From Verrucomicrobiales bacterium (GTDB lineage Bacteria > Verrucomicrobiota > Verrucomicrobiia > Limisphaerales > J093), in the NCBI GenBank assembly GCA_015075445.1, contig JABTUJ010000014.1, forward strand, positions 62,001 to 126,000: a DNA stretch of 64,000 bases, read 5' to 3'. Below, in pieces: positions 34,805 through 44,340 of this stretch (position 1 is the first letter of the stretch; each line of letters starts with the position of its first letter). The position numbers and the translations under genes were made by a program. Below the pieces are notes generated by a model. That model was not told the origin of the DNA and ran no database searches. It saw nothing but the letters and a program-made list of their open reading frames with translations.

Positions 34805-36400
34805 ATGACGCACGATGTGCCGCGCCCGTCCGCTTCCGCTCACCCGCTGTTGGGCATTCGTTGGTGGCCGGCTGGCCTGGGGTTGGGGCTGGCGATGGCG
34901 GTGGTCGGGTTCATCCGGTCCCAGGGCGACTGGCCGTACCAGCAGCGGAACCTGGCCACGATGGTCACCTTGCTCGTTGCCGGGGGGTGGCTGTGGCTCT
35001 GGTGGCTGGGGTGGTCACGGGCGCCGAAGCTTTGGCGCTACTGGGGGGCGGGGGTTGCGGCCGTGGCTGTGCTGATGGGCGCCAGCCTGTTCCGGATCCG
35101 TGGGGTGAGCGGTGACCTGATGCCCATCCTGGAACCGCGTTGGGCGCGCGCGGCGCCGGCAGGGACGGGGATTGCCCCCGACCCCGGGGCTGCGGCGAGA
35201 AAGGAGGATGTCGTGGAGGCGGCCGCGGGACCGGACTTCCCACAATTTTTCGGGCCGAACCGCGATGGGGTGTTGCAGGGCCCCGCCCTGGACCCGGACT
35301 GGGCGGCTCGCCCGCCGCAGTTGATCTGGCGCCGGCCGATCGGGGCGGGCTGGTCAGGCTTTGCGATCGTGGGCGGGGTGGCGGTGACGCAGGAACAGGA
35401 GGATGAGAGCGAGTTGGTCACGGCGTACGAACGGACCACCGGACGGCGGCTGTGGGCACACGCCGATCTGACCCGGTACCGGACGACCATCGCGGGCGAA
35501 GGGCCGCGGGCCACGCCCACCGTAGTCGGAGACCGGGTGTTCACGCTGGGTGCAAATGGCCGGCTGAATTGCCTCACCCTGGCCGAGGGACAGTTGGTCT
35601 GGGCGCGGCAGGTAACGGAAGACGCCGGCAGCGAGGTGCCGGAGTGGGGGTACGCAGGTTCGCCTCTTTACCTCGAGGGTCGCGTGATTGTGAGCGGCGG
35701 CGGCCGTGAAGACCGTTCCTTGCTGGCCTACGACGCGGTGACGGGGGCGGTCGTCTGGGCGGGTGGATCGGCACCGGCGGGATACAGTTCGCCGGTGGCG
35801 GTCGAACTGGCCGGGGTTCGCCAGGTCCTCAGCTTCAATTCGCGGCGCATCAGTGCGCACGCGCCCGAGACAGGGGTGGTGCTATGGGAGTATCCGTGGG
35901 GCGCAGGCCACCCGCACGTGGCGTTGCCGGTTGTCGTGGGGACGAATCGGGTGGTGTTCTCGAGTGGCTATGGGGTGGGCGCGGAGTTGCTCGAGGTTCG
36001 GCGCGAGTCGGACGGTGGTTGGGCGGCCGTACGGGTCTGGCGGTCCATCCGGCTGAAGGCGAAATTCGCGAACTTCACGGCGCGGGGGGACTTCCTGTAC
36101 GGCCTGGACGACGGGGTGCTCGCCTGCGTGGCGCTGGCGGACGGAGCGTCTCGTTGGAAGGAGGGGCGGTACGGACACGGCCAGATGCTGTGGGTTCAAG
36201 ATCTGCTGCTCCTCACGGCGGAGGGTGGGGAGGTGGTGCTGCTGCGGCCCACGCCGGAAGGGCCGGGGGAGCTGCATCGATTTAAGGTGTTCGGGGCCAA
36301 GACCTGGAACCCTCCGGCGCTGGCGGGTGACTGGCTGGTGATGCGCAACGACCAGGAGGCAGCGGCCCTCCGGTTGGCGCTGGTGACCCCGGGGCCATGA
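34805..36400 (+). CDS. Membrane-anchored PQQ-like beta-propeller protein
   Basis: A 531-residue protein. The N-terminal ~110 residues hold three hydrophobic helices (LGLGLAMAVVGFI, MVTLLVAGGWLWLWWLGW, YWGAGVAAVAVLMGASLF). A periplasmic linker and a propeller follow, beginning PDFPQFFGPNRDGVL. Blades include AYERTTGRRLWAH, CLTLAEGQLVWAR, AYDAVTGAVVWAG and AHAPETGVVLWEY. It is the same fold as the gene at 31496 but with a membrane anchor. Function is unknown. A rho-independent terminator follows 19 bases after the stop. Confidence 0.85.
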   Translation: MTHDVPRPSASAHPLLGIRWWPAGLGLGLAMAVVGFIRSQGDWPYQQRNLATMVTLLVAGGWLWLWWLGWSRAPKLWRYWGAGVAAVAVLMGASLFRIRGVSGDLMPILEPRWARAAPAGTGIAPDPGAAARKEDVVEAAAGPDFPQFFGPNRDGVLQGPALDPDWAARPPQLIWRRPIGAGWSGFAIVGGVAVTQEQEDESELVTAYERTTGRRLWAHADLTRYRTTIAGEGPRATPTVVGDRVFTLGANGRLNCLTLAEGQLVWARQVTEDAGSEVPEWGYAGSPLYLEGRVIVSGGGREDRSLLAYDAVTGAVVWAGGSAPAGYSSPVAVELAGVRQVLSFNSRRISAHAPETGVVLWEYPWGAGHPHVALPVVVGTNRVVFSSGYGVGAELLEVRRESDGGWAAVRVWRSIRLKAKFANFTARGDFLYGLDDGVLACVALADGASRWKEGRYGHGQMLWVQDLLLLTAEGGEVVLLRPTPEGPGELHRFKVFGAKTWNPPALAGDWLVMRNDQEAAALRLALVTPGP

Positions 36401-36419
36401 GGTCCGGCCATCGGTCACG

Positions 36420-36465
36420 GCGCCCGGCAGGCGGGCTTGGACGCGTCGTCCGGGCGCGCTTTTTT
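36420..36465 (+). terminator. Rho-independent terminator after the propeller gene
   Basis: Arms GCGCCCGG (36420-36427) and CCGGGCGC (36450-36457) flank a 22-base loop that includes the palindrome-like GGACGCGTCGTCC, followed by GC and six T (36460-36465). It directly follows the stop at 36400 and separates this transcript from the zinc-ribbon gene. Confidence 0.75.
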
Positions 36466-36528
36466 CTGGCCGGCATCGGCACGGGTCCCTAGGCTCATCA
36501 CCGATCACCAACAACACGTGCGACTACT

Positions 36529-37002
36529 ATGGACGTTGCTTTCCATTGCCCTCACTGCAAACAGGAACTCGAGGTGGATGCCAGCGCGGCGGGTCAGACG
36601 ATCCAGTGTCCCACCTGCAACAGCGAGATCACGGTGCCGCAACCCGAGGTCACGAACATCCACACGCACGGGGGGACCATCGCGACCTCGGCCGCCGCCA
36701 AGGTTGAGCATCATTTCACCGTGCCCGTGCATGAGGGGCCAGCCGAGGTGCTGATCAAGCGGGTGCAGAAGGAGGAGGAGGTCGTGGCCGAGGGGCCGAA
36801 GAAGATCAAGGTCCGCATCTTCCGCCACACCGACTGCGTCGAGGTGGGTCGTGACCGTTACGAAGAGATGGTGAGCGCCTTTCTGAACAAGATCGGTGAG
36901 GAGAACATCATCAGCCTGACGCCGCTCAGCTACAACCACATCGACATCGCGACGCAGAAGATCCTGATCGATTACGCGCTGCAGATCATCTACCGGGGCT
37001 AG
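36529..37002 (+). CDS. Zinc-ribbon domain protein of unknown function
   Basis: A 157-residue protein. Residues 7-32 form a zinc ribbon with two CxxC pairs (CPHC and CPTC, MDVAFHCPHCKQELEV and IQCPTCNSEITVP). A flexible His-containing linker follows. The C-terminal ~75 residues (KKIKVRIFRHTDCVEVGRDRYEEMVSAFLNKIGEENIISLTPL) look like a compact alpha/beta domain with no family I recognise. It has lower hydrophobicity than its neighbours. Its own promoter must lie in the 63 bases after the terminator. Confidence 0.75.
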   Translation: MDVAFHCPHCKQELEVDASAAGQTIQCPTCNSEITVPQPEVTNIHTHGGTIATSAAAKVEHHFTVPVHEGPAEVLIKRVQKEEEVVAEGPKKIKVRIFRHTDCVEVGRDRYEEMVSAFLNKIGEENIISLTPLSYNHIDIATQKILIDYALQIIYRG

Positions 37003-37227
37003 CTCAAGTGGTTCCGTCGGTGAGCAGTACCAACTGATCTCTGAATCGCCGCAACCGTTCCGGGTGGGATATCTCAGGGGATCAGGGCCGTGTGCTGTGA
37101 ACGAGCGGTGGAGCTCTGGGACGCCGGCACGCCGCGGTTGGGTTCCTACCGGCGTGGGGTGGTGACGGTGCGACCTTGAAGTCAGCAACCCGTTGCCGAA
37201 GCCCGCCCGCCTCCTCGTGGCCTGCGT

Positions 37228-39432
37228 TCAACGGACCGGGCCGGTTTCGAGCGGCCGGATGCGCACGCGAGCGCTCTTGAACGCGGGGGTTCCGGATTCC
37301 GGATCCAACCGGCGGGGCACGATGAGGTTAGCCTCCGGGTAGTACATGGCGGCGGCCCCGCGGGCGATGTCGGCATAGCGCAGCCGGAAACCTTCAAGCA
37401 CACCGGCCTCGCTTTCGACGCGCAAGGGTTGGTCCTCGCGGAGGCCAAGGCGCCGGGCATCCTCGGCGTTGACCAGCACAACGTCGCGTCGCTCCTGTCC
37501 CCGGTAGATGTCCTCCTCCTCATAGACCACGGTGTTGAACTGGCCTTCCGACCGGATGGTCATCAGCGCGAACTCATCGGGTGCTTCCGGCAGTCCGGGA
37601 AGCGGGGTGACAAAGCAGCGGACCCGTCCGTCGGGCGTGGCGAAATCCGGGGCATGCTTGACGCGGCCCTCGACGACAAACTCGCGCTGGAGTCGGTTGA
37701 CCGCGGCCATGGGGCCGTAGCCTGGCACGACGCGCGCAATGATCCGGCGGATGGCGGCGTGGCTGGTCATTTCCGCCCAGGGGATGGAGGACGGTGGAAG
37801 CAGCCTCGCGGCGAGCGCCGCCACGATCTCCACCTCTGACTTCATTTCGGTCCCCGGCGGCAAAGGAGCCCCGCCGTCGGAGAGCCGGACGAAGTTGAAC
37901 ATGCTCTCCTGCGTGGTGGCCTGCCGCTCTTCGTCCCGGGCCAGGGCGGGGAGGATCAGACATTCCCGACCACGTCCGAGGAAGTGCCCCGGGTTGAGTT
38001 TCGTCGAGACGTAGACCGTCAGGTCGATCCGGCGGAGAGCACGGCCCGCAAAGGCCAGATCCGGATTCGAGCCATACAGGTTGCCGCCGAGAAGGAACGC
38101 GAAATCGACCTCGCCCGCCTCCGCGGCGACCATGGCTTCGTAGGTCGTGAACCCCTTGTGCGTGGGGAGGGTCAACCCCAACTCTTGCTCGAGCGCGCTG
38201 GCGAAGGCCTTCTTGAGCGCGGGAGCAAACCCCACCGAACCCACGCCTTGGACGTTGCTGTGACCGCGGATGGGACAGAGGCCTGCACCCGGTCGGCCGA
38301 GCATGCCGCGCGCGGCGGCCAGGTTGACGAGCGCCAGGACATTCTGCACGCCGTGCGCGTGGTGGGTGATGCCCATGGCCCACATGAAGAGGGCGTTCTG
38401 AGCACCGGCATAGAGGTCGGCGGCGCGGCGGATGGCCGCCAGCGACAAGCCGCTGCCTCGCTCGAGGTCCTCCCACGACGTGCCCCGGGCGTCGGCCTCG
38501 ACTTCGGACCAGCCCGTGGTGTGGTGCGCGAGGAAGTCCCGATCCAGAGCGTCGGTCTCGATCAGGTGTTTGACCATTCCCTTGAGCAGGGCGATGTCGC
38601 CCCCGACACGTGGTTGCAGGTAGAGGTCGCTGATCTGTGAACCGAACAGGAGGCTGAGGGGCTTTGAGGGCACGCGGAACCGGACCAGCCCCAGTTCCTT
38701 GAGCGGATTGACCACCAGCACCCGGCCCCCGCGGGCGCGCAGATCGACCAGTTGTGAGATCAGACGCGGGTGGTTGCTCGCCGGATTGGCCCCGATGAGC
38801 AGGACGAAGTCGGCCTTGCCGAGGTCATCCAACGAGACGGTGCCGGTGCCGGTGCCGAGGGTGCGCGCGAGGCCGACGCCGGAGGCCTGGTGGCAGTAAT
38901 ACGAGCAGTTGTTGACGTGGTTGCTGCCCCACGCCCGGGCCAGGCACTGGAGGAGAAAGGCCGCCTCGTTGCTCGCCCGACCACTGGCGTAGAAGAAGGC
39001 CCGCTCCGGCGATGTCGCCTTCATCCGGGCGACGACCCGGTCGAGTGCCTCCTCCCACGAGATCCGCCGGTAGTGGCGGTCGTCGGGGCCGGCGAAGAGC
39101 GGAAAGCTGAGGCGCCCGGCGTACTCCAGTTCACGGGGGCTCCGGGAGGAAAGCGTTTCCATCGCCTGTGCTCGGAAGAAGGCCTCGTCGATGGGTGGTT
39201 GCATGTCCGCTGCCTGGGCCTGAACGGACTTCTTGCACACCTCGGGGAAATGGCCGGCTTCGTTGGTCATTCCGCCCTGCTGCCCGCCCATTCCCAGGGC
39301 ACAGGTCTTGCAGGCGTTGCGGGCGCGCATCCGCCGGTAGAACTTGAGCCATCCGCCGGCCTGCCAGGCCTTGCGGAGGGTGTAGAGAATGGCGCGGAGA
39401 CCGCCGCCGGAGCGCAAGCGTGGACGCGGCAT
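37228..39432 (-). CDS. Molybdopterin-dependent oxidoreductase, FdhF/YdeP-like alpha subunit
   Basis: A 734-residue member of the FdhF/YdeP branch of the DMSO-reductase family. The N-terminal region has RRMRARNACKTCALGMGGQ, with two cysteines in a CKTC pair. The molybdopterin folds contain ISWEEALDRVVARM, YASGRASNEAAFLLQCLARAWGSNHVNNCSYYCHQA, LIGANPASNHPR and GIRGHSNVQG-type motifs (CPIRGHSNVQGVGSVG). The C-terminal cap (RRDVVLVNAEDARRLGL) is the molydop-binding domain. The substrate is unknown; YdeP-like proteins are linked to formate- or acid-related reactions. No electron-transfer partner gene is adjacent. The start at 39432 is chosen over an upstream low-complexity extension. Confidence 0.85.
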   Translation of the reverse strand: MPRPRLRSGGGLRAILYTLRKAWQAGGWLKFYRRMRARNACKTCALGMGGQQGGMTNEAGHFPEVCKKSVQAQAADMQPPIDEAFFRAQAMETLSSRSPRELEYAGRLSFPLFAGPDDRHYRRISWEEALDRVVARMKATSPERAFFYASGRASNEAAFLLQCLARAWGSNHVNNCSYYCHQASGVGLARTLGTGTGTVSLDDLGKADFVLLIGANPASNHPRLISQLVDLRARGGRVLVVNPLKELGLVRFRVPSKPLSLLFGSQISDLYLQPRVGGDIALLKGMVKHLIETDALDRDFLAHHTTGWSEVEADARGTSWEDLERGSGLSLAAIRRAADLYAGAQNALFMWAMGITHHAHGVQNVLALVNLAAARGMLGRPGAGLCPIRGHSNVQGVGSVGFAPALKKAFASALEQELGLTLPTHKGFTTYEAMVAAEAGEVDFAFLLGGNLYGSNPDLAFAGRALRRIDLTVYVSTKLNPGHFLGRGRECLILPALARDEERQATTQESMFNFVRLSDGGAPLPPGTEMKSEVEIVAALAARLLPPSSIPWAEMTSHAAIRRIIARVVPGYGPMAAVNRLQREFVVEGRVKHAPDFATPDGRVRCFVTPLPGLPEAPDEFALMTIRSEGQFNTVVYEEEDIYRGQERRDVVLVNAEDARRLGLREDQPLRVESEAGVLEGFRLRYADIARGAAAMYYPEANLIVPRRLDPESGTPAFKSARVRIRPLETGPVR

Positions 39433-39523
39433 GGAGTCGGACAATACAGAGCCCGAATGGACTACACAAGAGATACGAAAGTCTTCGCCGCCACCGCGTC
39501 GGCTGGCCGGTACGGGCGAGGTG

Positions 39524-42500
39524 TCAGGGGTCGAGCCGGACGCGGTAGAAACGCCCCGCACCCGCGGCGCGGCAATCTGTCCAGGAGGACGCGGTGTCGG
39601 GCGCGAGGATGAGTTCACTGGCCGGACGCCAGTCGGGGTGCGACAGCGAGTCGGTGTACTGCACGCGGTACACGGCTCCCGGTTGGCTGCGCCAATGGAG
39701 CACCAGACACGAGCCAACCCACTCCGCCGAAGCTGCGAGGGCAAAGGGGACCTCGAGTGTCACCTCGACCGTTCGCGTGCCGCCGCCCGAACGGACCTCG
39801 AGGGCATGGTTCCGCCGGCCTGGTGACAGTCCCGCCCGCTCTCCCTCGAGCGTGAGGCGGATCGCCTGGGCAGGTTCAAGTTCGCCGCGCCGAGGCGCAG
39901 TCCGCAGCCAGTCGGGCAAGCCCTCCGGTATGGCCCAAACCAAAGGAAGGCCACCGGTGTTCCTCAGAGTGATCGAGGTCCGCTGCTGTGGGTCGGCCAG
40001 AATCACCTGGGTGGGCCCGACCTCGAGTTGGGGCGCCGCTGCCGTTCCCACCTGAGCGGGTCCTCCGCGAACTTGCAGTTCCCCGTTGGCCGACCCGTCG
40101 TCATCCCCCCGTGCCCCGTCCACCAGATGCAACCTGACGCGGTGACCGTCGAGTTCCGCGCCGGTCTCGCCGTCGTACATGAACTCATACCAGTCGGACG
40201 CAGCCGCTCCCGGACGTCGGCCCCACTTGTAGTAGGAATTGAACGGCGGGCCCTCGGGAAACTCGAACTCGACGACCCATGGCGCCCCGGGCGCCCCGGC
40301 TCCGAACGCCTGAAGGTCCAACCCGCCCAACGGCAGGTTCACCCCTGCTGGCAGGGGCGCCCCTTCGGACAACGCGACCGGCCGGACGCGCACCAGTGAG
40401 GGTCCCTGAACCACGCGAGACCGGAAGGCCTGCCGGCTGTCGAGGGTAAAACCGCTGACCACGATGTCCTGCAGGTAGTCCGGCACGCCATCCCCATCCC
40501 CGTCGTAGAGGGGGTCGTTCCCATCGGGTCCCTGTTCCTCGGTATCCGGCGCGCCGTCGCCGTCCTGGTCAGGCGGTCCGGCTTCGCGGGCGAAAACGAA
40601 AACGTCCTCGGACCAGTTCGGATCGATGAAACCGGGTTTGATGTTGGTGGCATTGGAGTCGAAGGCGATGGAACTGCCGTCCCGGCTGATGACTGCCCGG
40701 CCGGCGCCGGTGACATTGGGTTCGACCTCGCCACCGCAAGTGCAGGCACTGATGCGGCGCGTCTGTCCAGTCGCGCGGTCGTGCAGGAAGACATCGACGG
40801 CAATGCCGGCTTTTTCTGGAACCAGAAAGGCCCGCGAGAGAAACACCACGAACCGGCCATCGCCGCTCAAGTCCGGTCCCCAACTGTTGGCCCAGAGGGG
40901 ATTGATCCAGGACGGCATCGGGAATCCCTCCTCTCCCGTAGTGGTGAGGCTCACCCGCACCGTTTGTCGGGTCTCCCGGTCATGCACGAAGACGTCGCGA
41001 CACCCGTTGGCATCACCAACGACCAGGTTGCTCGCCTCGGAATCAAACGCCACGAACCGGCCATCGGCGCTCAGCGCGGGGCGGCTGGCCTGGGGGGAGT
41101 CGCCGCCGCGCTTGGCCGAGTGGCCGTTCCCCTCGGCGCCGGTCGAGGCGACGCTCACCCGGGAGGTCTCCTTCGTTACCCGGTCATGCACGAACACATC
41201 GGCCGCGCCGTTCCGATCGTCCGGAACCAGATTCGAGGCATCGGACGCGAAGGTCACGAACCGGCCGTCGGCGCTGACCGCCGCTCCCCAGGACGGCGCG
41301 TTCGCCTGGGTGCCATCACTGGCCACGCTCACGCGTTGATACTCTCCGTCCGGCCAGGTGACCGCGAACAGGTCGGCGGCGCCGTTGGTGTCAGCGGGGA
41401 CGAGGTTGTCCGCCAGCGACTCGAACACCACAACCGACCCGTCCGAACTGATGCGCGGTCGGTCGCTGTGGCCGTTGGCCTCCTTGCCAAGGCCCAAGGC
41501 GGTCAGCCGGCCGAGGGTCTGGTAACGCCGGTCGCGAAGAAAGATGTCACGTTTGCCGTTGTTGTCCGGCAGCACCAAGTCAGCGGCTGAGGAGGCGAAG
41601 ACTACGCGCTGGCCGTCCCCGCTGATGTCGGCGTCGCCGCTTGAGCCGGGCGGGGCGGTCTCACCACCCGCTGCGCGGGTGCTGACGCGCTCCGTGGTAC
41701 CCGCCCAGCGGTCTCGCAGAAAGATGTCCGAGTACCAGAACTGCTGCAGAGCGCCGTCCTCGTAAAGGATGGTCGTAATGCTGTTACGGTCGTTGGGGAC
41801 CAGATTGATCGCGACGGAATCGAACACGACGAACCGCCCGTCGGCGCTGAGCGCGGGGCGCCAGCTCCGAGCCACCCCCCGGTATTGCCCGTCATCCGTC
41901 CAGCCCAGCGCCAGCGCGCCTTGAGTCGGCTCTGCGCGCGAATTGACGCTGGCGAGCTCGAGCGCGCTTTGGCAATCGTTCGGACCGTGCGCCGTCGCCG
42001 CCCGTTCCCGCGGGCCGCCGGTGCTCCAGTTGCCGGCGGCATCCCCCGCCTCGACCGCGAACTCGAAGTGCTGTCCGGGCAGCAGGCAACTCAGCACCAG
42101 GTTCGTGACGGCTCCGTCCACCATCGCAAACAACCGCGCCTCGCCGCGCTCCAGCAGGGAGATGCTGTAGAGGTACACGCCCACGTTGTCCTCGGCCGGG
42201 GTCCACTCGAGGACCAGTCGGTGGGTGCCACGCTCGACCACGTAGAGCCGGCTGCTGGCGGGCCAGGTCGGCGGCGACACGTCCCGGGTGGCCAGGCGCA
42301 ATCGCGGTCCGTCGGTGCTCCACTGGTCCTGGGCATCGCCAGCCTGGACGCGGAACTCGTAGCTCCGACCCACGACCAGGTTGCTGACGTGGTGGCCGCG
42401 CTTTTGCGCGTCGAGCGTCGCCATGACCGCCCCATCCTGGAAGACGCGGTAAGCGGTCACCGCCACGTCATCCACCGCGGCCGGCCATTCGAGGCGCAGG

Positions 42501-43810
42501 GAGGTCTCCTCGACGTGGTCGGCGGTCAGGGCGGCATCCAAAGGCCAGGTGGGGACCGCGTTGGCCTTGGCGGTCTTGACCGTGAGGGTCAAGGGCTCTG
42601 GCGTCCAAAGCTCTGCCTCGTTCCGGGCGCGCACGGCGAAGCGATACTCGGTTTCCGGCGTCAGGCCCTGCACCGTGAACTCAGGCTCCTTCGGTGTCAG
42701 CGTTCCCAGCACGAGTTCCTCCGGGACCTCTTGCCGGAACTCGTAGACGACGATCTTGCCGCCCTGGCTCTGGGCCGTGGGCCGCACCAGGCGCAGGCTG
42801 GTGGACCGGATGGCAGTGGCGGTCAACCTCGCCCCGGTCGCCCAGGAAGGAGCTTCGGACGGCACCTCGGCACAAGCCCGCCCCGCCGTGTTGGCGGTCA
42901 ACCGCACCGAGCCGGCACCCGTCCGCGCCAGGTGAAAGTCGGAGTTGGCTTCGAGAAAGCCGAAGTTGGCCACGGACGCGCCGGCAACCAGGTGGGTACC
43001 ATCCAGCGTCCGCTCGAGCCAGACCTCCGCCGCCTGGGCCGGGTACCGCACCAGGCTCAGCAGATCGCCGCACGGACTGAACTGCACTTCGGCGCTCCCC
43101 TGGAACGTCCAGCCGTTGATGACGTGCCGGCGGCGCACCAGACTGACAAGGTTCAGACTCACGCCGGTCTCGACGTTGAACAGATACACGAGGGACGCGT
43201 CGCTGGGATCCGGGCTGAACCCCCACGTCGCCAGCCCGAACCGGCTCCCCGGCTCCCCGGGGCGCGGCACCGCCTCGTAGTCGTGGCGCCAGGACTCGGT
43301 CAGCGTGCTCACCTCAACCGCCCAGAGATGGAGGCGGTCGTTGGGGTCACGGGTCACGTGGAGCAGGTACCGCCCCATCGGGCTGAACACCGACAGTGCC
43401 TCGGCCACCGGGGTCTGGATCTGCCAGGGTGTCCTGGACGGCTCGCCGAGTTGGTACAGCCACACGAAGTGCTGGGAGGGAATCCCGAACTCGCCGGGGC
43501 GCGTCATGTGAATGACAAACCCTTGCTCATCGGACCCGAATCCCCAACCGATGGCCGCTGACGTGGGGCCGAAGCTCAAGACCTTGGTATTGTCCTGACG
43601 CACCACCAGCCCGTTGCCGCCCGCGAACGGCTCGACGCGGTAGGTGCCCTGTGGTGATCGCAGCGCGTTCCAGGCCACGGCCGCCAGCCCCGGCCGCACA
43701 TAAGGGCCGTGGCGGTCGCAACCGCACTCGATGCCAGTCCGCGGCACCTGACTCCACGCCGAGATCGTCAGGGGCAGCACCAGCCCCCAGGACAAGACTG
43801 CGCTTTTCAT
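39524..43810 (-). CDS. Large secreted multidomain protein: FN3, TolB-type propeller, TSP3 and choice-of-anchor domains
   Basis: 1428 residues, with signal MKSAVLSWGLVLPLTISAWS. After a propeller-like region (residues ~30-330) come about three fibronectin-III-like domains (~340-640), each ending in E(Y/F)RFAV(R/E)A-type strands. At least five TolB/PD40-like repeats follow (~665-1070), with SADGRFVVFDS and N(L/)VP-D-N-DIFxxDR. Then come thrombospondin-3-like calcium repeats (DQDGDGAPDTEE, DGDGDGVPDYLQD) and a choice-of-anchor-U-like domain (SDWYEFMYDGETGAELDGHRVRLHLVDGARGDDD). A C-terminal tail ends AGAGRFYRVRL. It is probably an extracellular adhesion or binding protein. The start at 43810 opens the signal peptide. 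Confidence 0.85.
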   Translation of the reverse strand: MKSAVLSWGLVLPLTISAWSQVPRTGIECGCDRHGPYVRPGLAAVAWNALRSPQGTYRVEPFAGGNGLVVRQDNTKVLSFGPTSAAIGWGFGSDEQGFVIHMTRPGEFGIPSQHFVWLYQLGEPSRTPWQIQTPVAEALSVFSPMGRYLLHVTRDPNDRLHLWAVEVSTLTESWRHDYEAVPRPGEPGSRFGLATWGFSPDPSDASLVYLFNVETGVSLNLVSLVRRRHVINGWTFQGSAEVQFSPCGDLLSLVRYPAQAAEVWLERTLDGTHLVAGASVANFGFLEANSDFHLARTGAGSVRLTANTAGRACAEVPSEAPSWATGARLTATAIRSTSLRLVRPTAQSQGGKIVVYEFRQEVPEELVLGTLTPKEPEFTVQGLTPETEYRFAVRARNEAELWTPEPLTLTVKTAKANAVPTWPLDAALTADHVEETSLRLEWPAAVDDVAVTAYRVFQDGAVMATLDAQKRGHHVSNLVVGRSYEFRVQAGDAQDQWSTDGPRLRLATRDVSPPTWPASSRLYVVERGTHRLVLEWTPAEDNVGVYLYSISLLERGEARLFAMVDGAVTNLVLSCLLPGQHFEFAVEAGDAAGNWSTGGPRERAATAHGPNDCQSALELASVNSRAEPTQGALALGWTDDGQYRGVARSWRPALSADGRFVVFDSVAINLVPNDRNSITTILYEDGALQQFWYSDIFLRDRWAGTTERVSTRAAGGETAPPGSSGDADISGDGQRVVFASSAADLVLPDNNGKRDIFLRDRRYQTLGRLTALGLGKEANGHSDRPRISSDGSVVVFESLADNLVPADTNGAADLFAVTWPDGEYQRVSVASDGTQANAPSWGAAVSADGRFVTFASDASNLVPDDRNGAADVFVHDRVTKETSRVSVASTGAEGNGHSAKRGGDSPQASRPALSADGRFVAFDSEASNLVVGDANGCRDVFVHDRETRQTVRVSLTTTGEEGFPMPSWINPLWANSWGPDLSGDGRFVVFLSRAFLVPEKAGIAVDVFLHDRATGQTRRISACTCGGEVEPNVTGAGRAVISRDGSSIAFDSNATNIKPGFIDPNWSEDVFVFAREAGPPDQDGDGAPDTEEQGPDGNDPLYDGDGDGVPDYLQDIVVSGFTLDSRQAFRSRVVQGPSLVRVRPVALSEGAPLPAGVNLPLGGLDLQAFGAGAPGAPWVVEFEFPEGPPFNSYYKWGRRPGAAASDWYEFMYDGETGAELDGHRVRLHLVDGARGDDDGSANGELQVRGGPAQVGTAAAPQLEVGPTQVILADPQQRTSITLRNTGGLPLVWAIPEGLPDWLRTAPRRGELEPAQAIRLTLEGERAGLSPGRRNHALEVRSGGGTRTVEVTLEVPFALAASAEWVGSCLVLHWRSQPGAVYRVQYTDSLSHPDWRPASELILAPDTASSWTDCRAAGAGRFYRVRLDP

Positions 43811-44107
43811 GACTCGCCTTTGTTGAGGATGGGCGAAGTGTAGCAGAAGACAGCAGCCGTACCGAAGTAAAATCGTCTTAACAGCAGTCATCCTCATGCT
43901 GAAGAGCGCGGCCCGAGCGTCGGAGATCCAAGGTGCCGACGGCGAGACGAGGCGGACGGCCTTGGCTGACCCGCCGATCCGGTCGGCTCACGACCTGGCT
44001 CCCAGGCTCCGAGGTTCCATGCCACAAGCCGGCAGGGAGCTGACAGGGCGGGGCAGGTGCTTGACACGTGGAGAGGGCTCGGGCAAAGATCCGCAGCGTT
44101 GACTAGT

Positions 44108-44137
44108 TAAAACGGCGGGCGCCTTTCGGCGCCCGCC
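44108..44137 (-). terminator. GNRA-capped terminator hairpin
   Basis: A perfect 10-bp stem (GGCGGGCGCC/GGCGCCCGCC, 44137-44114 on the minus strand) with a GAAA tetraloop, followed by GTTTT. No minus-strand protein gene lies upstream, so it would end a non-coding transcript, probably the candidate RNA above. Confidence 0.6.
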
Positions 44138-44260
44138 CAACCCAAACAACCAAACGAACCTCCTCTCCGCCGGACAAGGTCCGGACGGATTGTTCATCGG
44201 CCAGGCCGGTGTAGTGGGCTCCGACCTTACGCCGCGAACTAATCTTGAGACGGGAGGCCT
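44112..44260 (-). ncRNA. Candidate structured non-coding RNA
   Basis: On the minus strand a three-way junction can be drawn. P1 pairs 44257-44247 (CCTCCCGTCTC) with 44167-44159 (GAGAGGAGG) around an internal loop. P2 pairs 44226-44221 (GGTCGG) with 44209-44204 (CCGGCC), with one G-U pair. P3 pairs 44184-44179 with 44175-44170 (CCGGAC/GTCCGG, loop CTT). A 10-bp terminator hairpin with GAAA loop follows (44137-44114). No known riboswitch signature was recognised. Structure is by eye only, so confidence is low. Confidence 0.35.
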
Positions 44261-44293
44261 TTCAGATTTGTTCAAAGAAATTACAGTGAGTGC

Positions 44294-44319
44294 AAAAACG
44301 CCAGTAAGATACTGGGCGT
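44294..44319 (-). terminator. Second minus-strand terminator-like hairpin
   Basis: On the minus strand ACGCCCAGTA-TCT-TACTGGCGT (44319-44298) is followed by TTTTT (to 44294). One bulged C interrupts an otherwise perfect stem. It lies 22 bases before the beta-CASP hydrolase start on the opposite strand and could instead act as an operator or leader hairpin for that gene. Confidence 0.5.
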
Positions 44320-44340
44320 CAATAGGTTGAGGATAGAATC

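Larger units (their letters stand above)
43811..44340. other. Long gene-free interval containing a candidate structured RNA
   Basis: No protein gene is credible here. The left part (43811-44107) is featureless apart from AT-rich bases near 43840-43900 that could hold the promoter of the large gene. The right part (44108-44319, minus strand) contains two terminator-like hairpins with a three-stem structure between them, described separately. Confidence 0.7.

Noticed and set aside
43988..44275. 95-residue minus-strand frame over the candidate RNA
   Set aside because: It crosses the perfect terminator hairpin and has no recognisable features; a structured RNA explains the region better.
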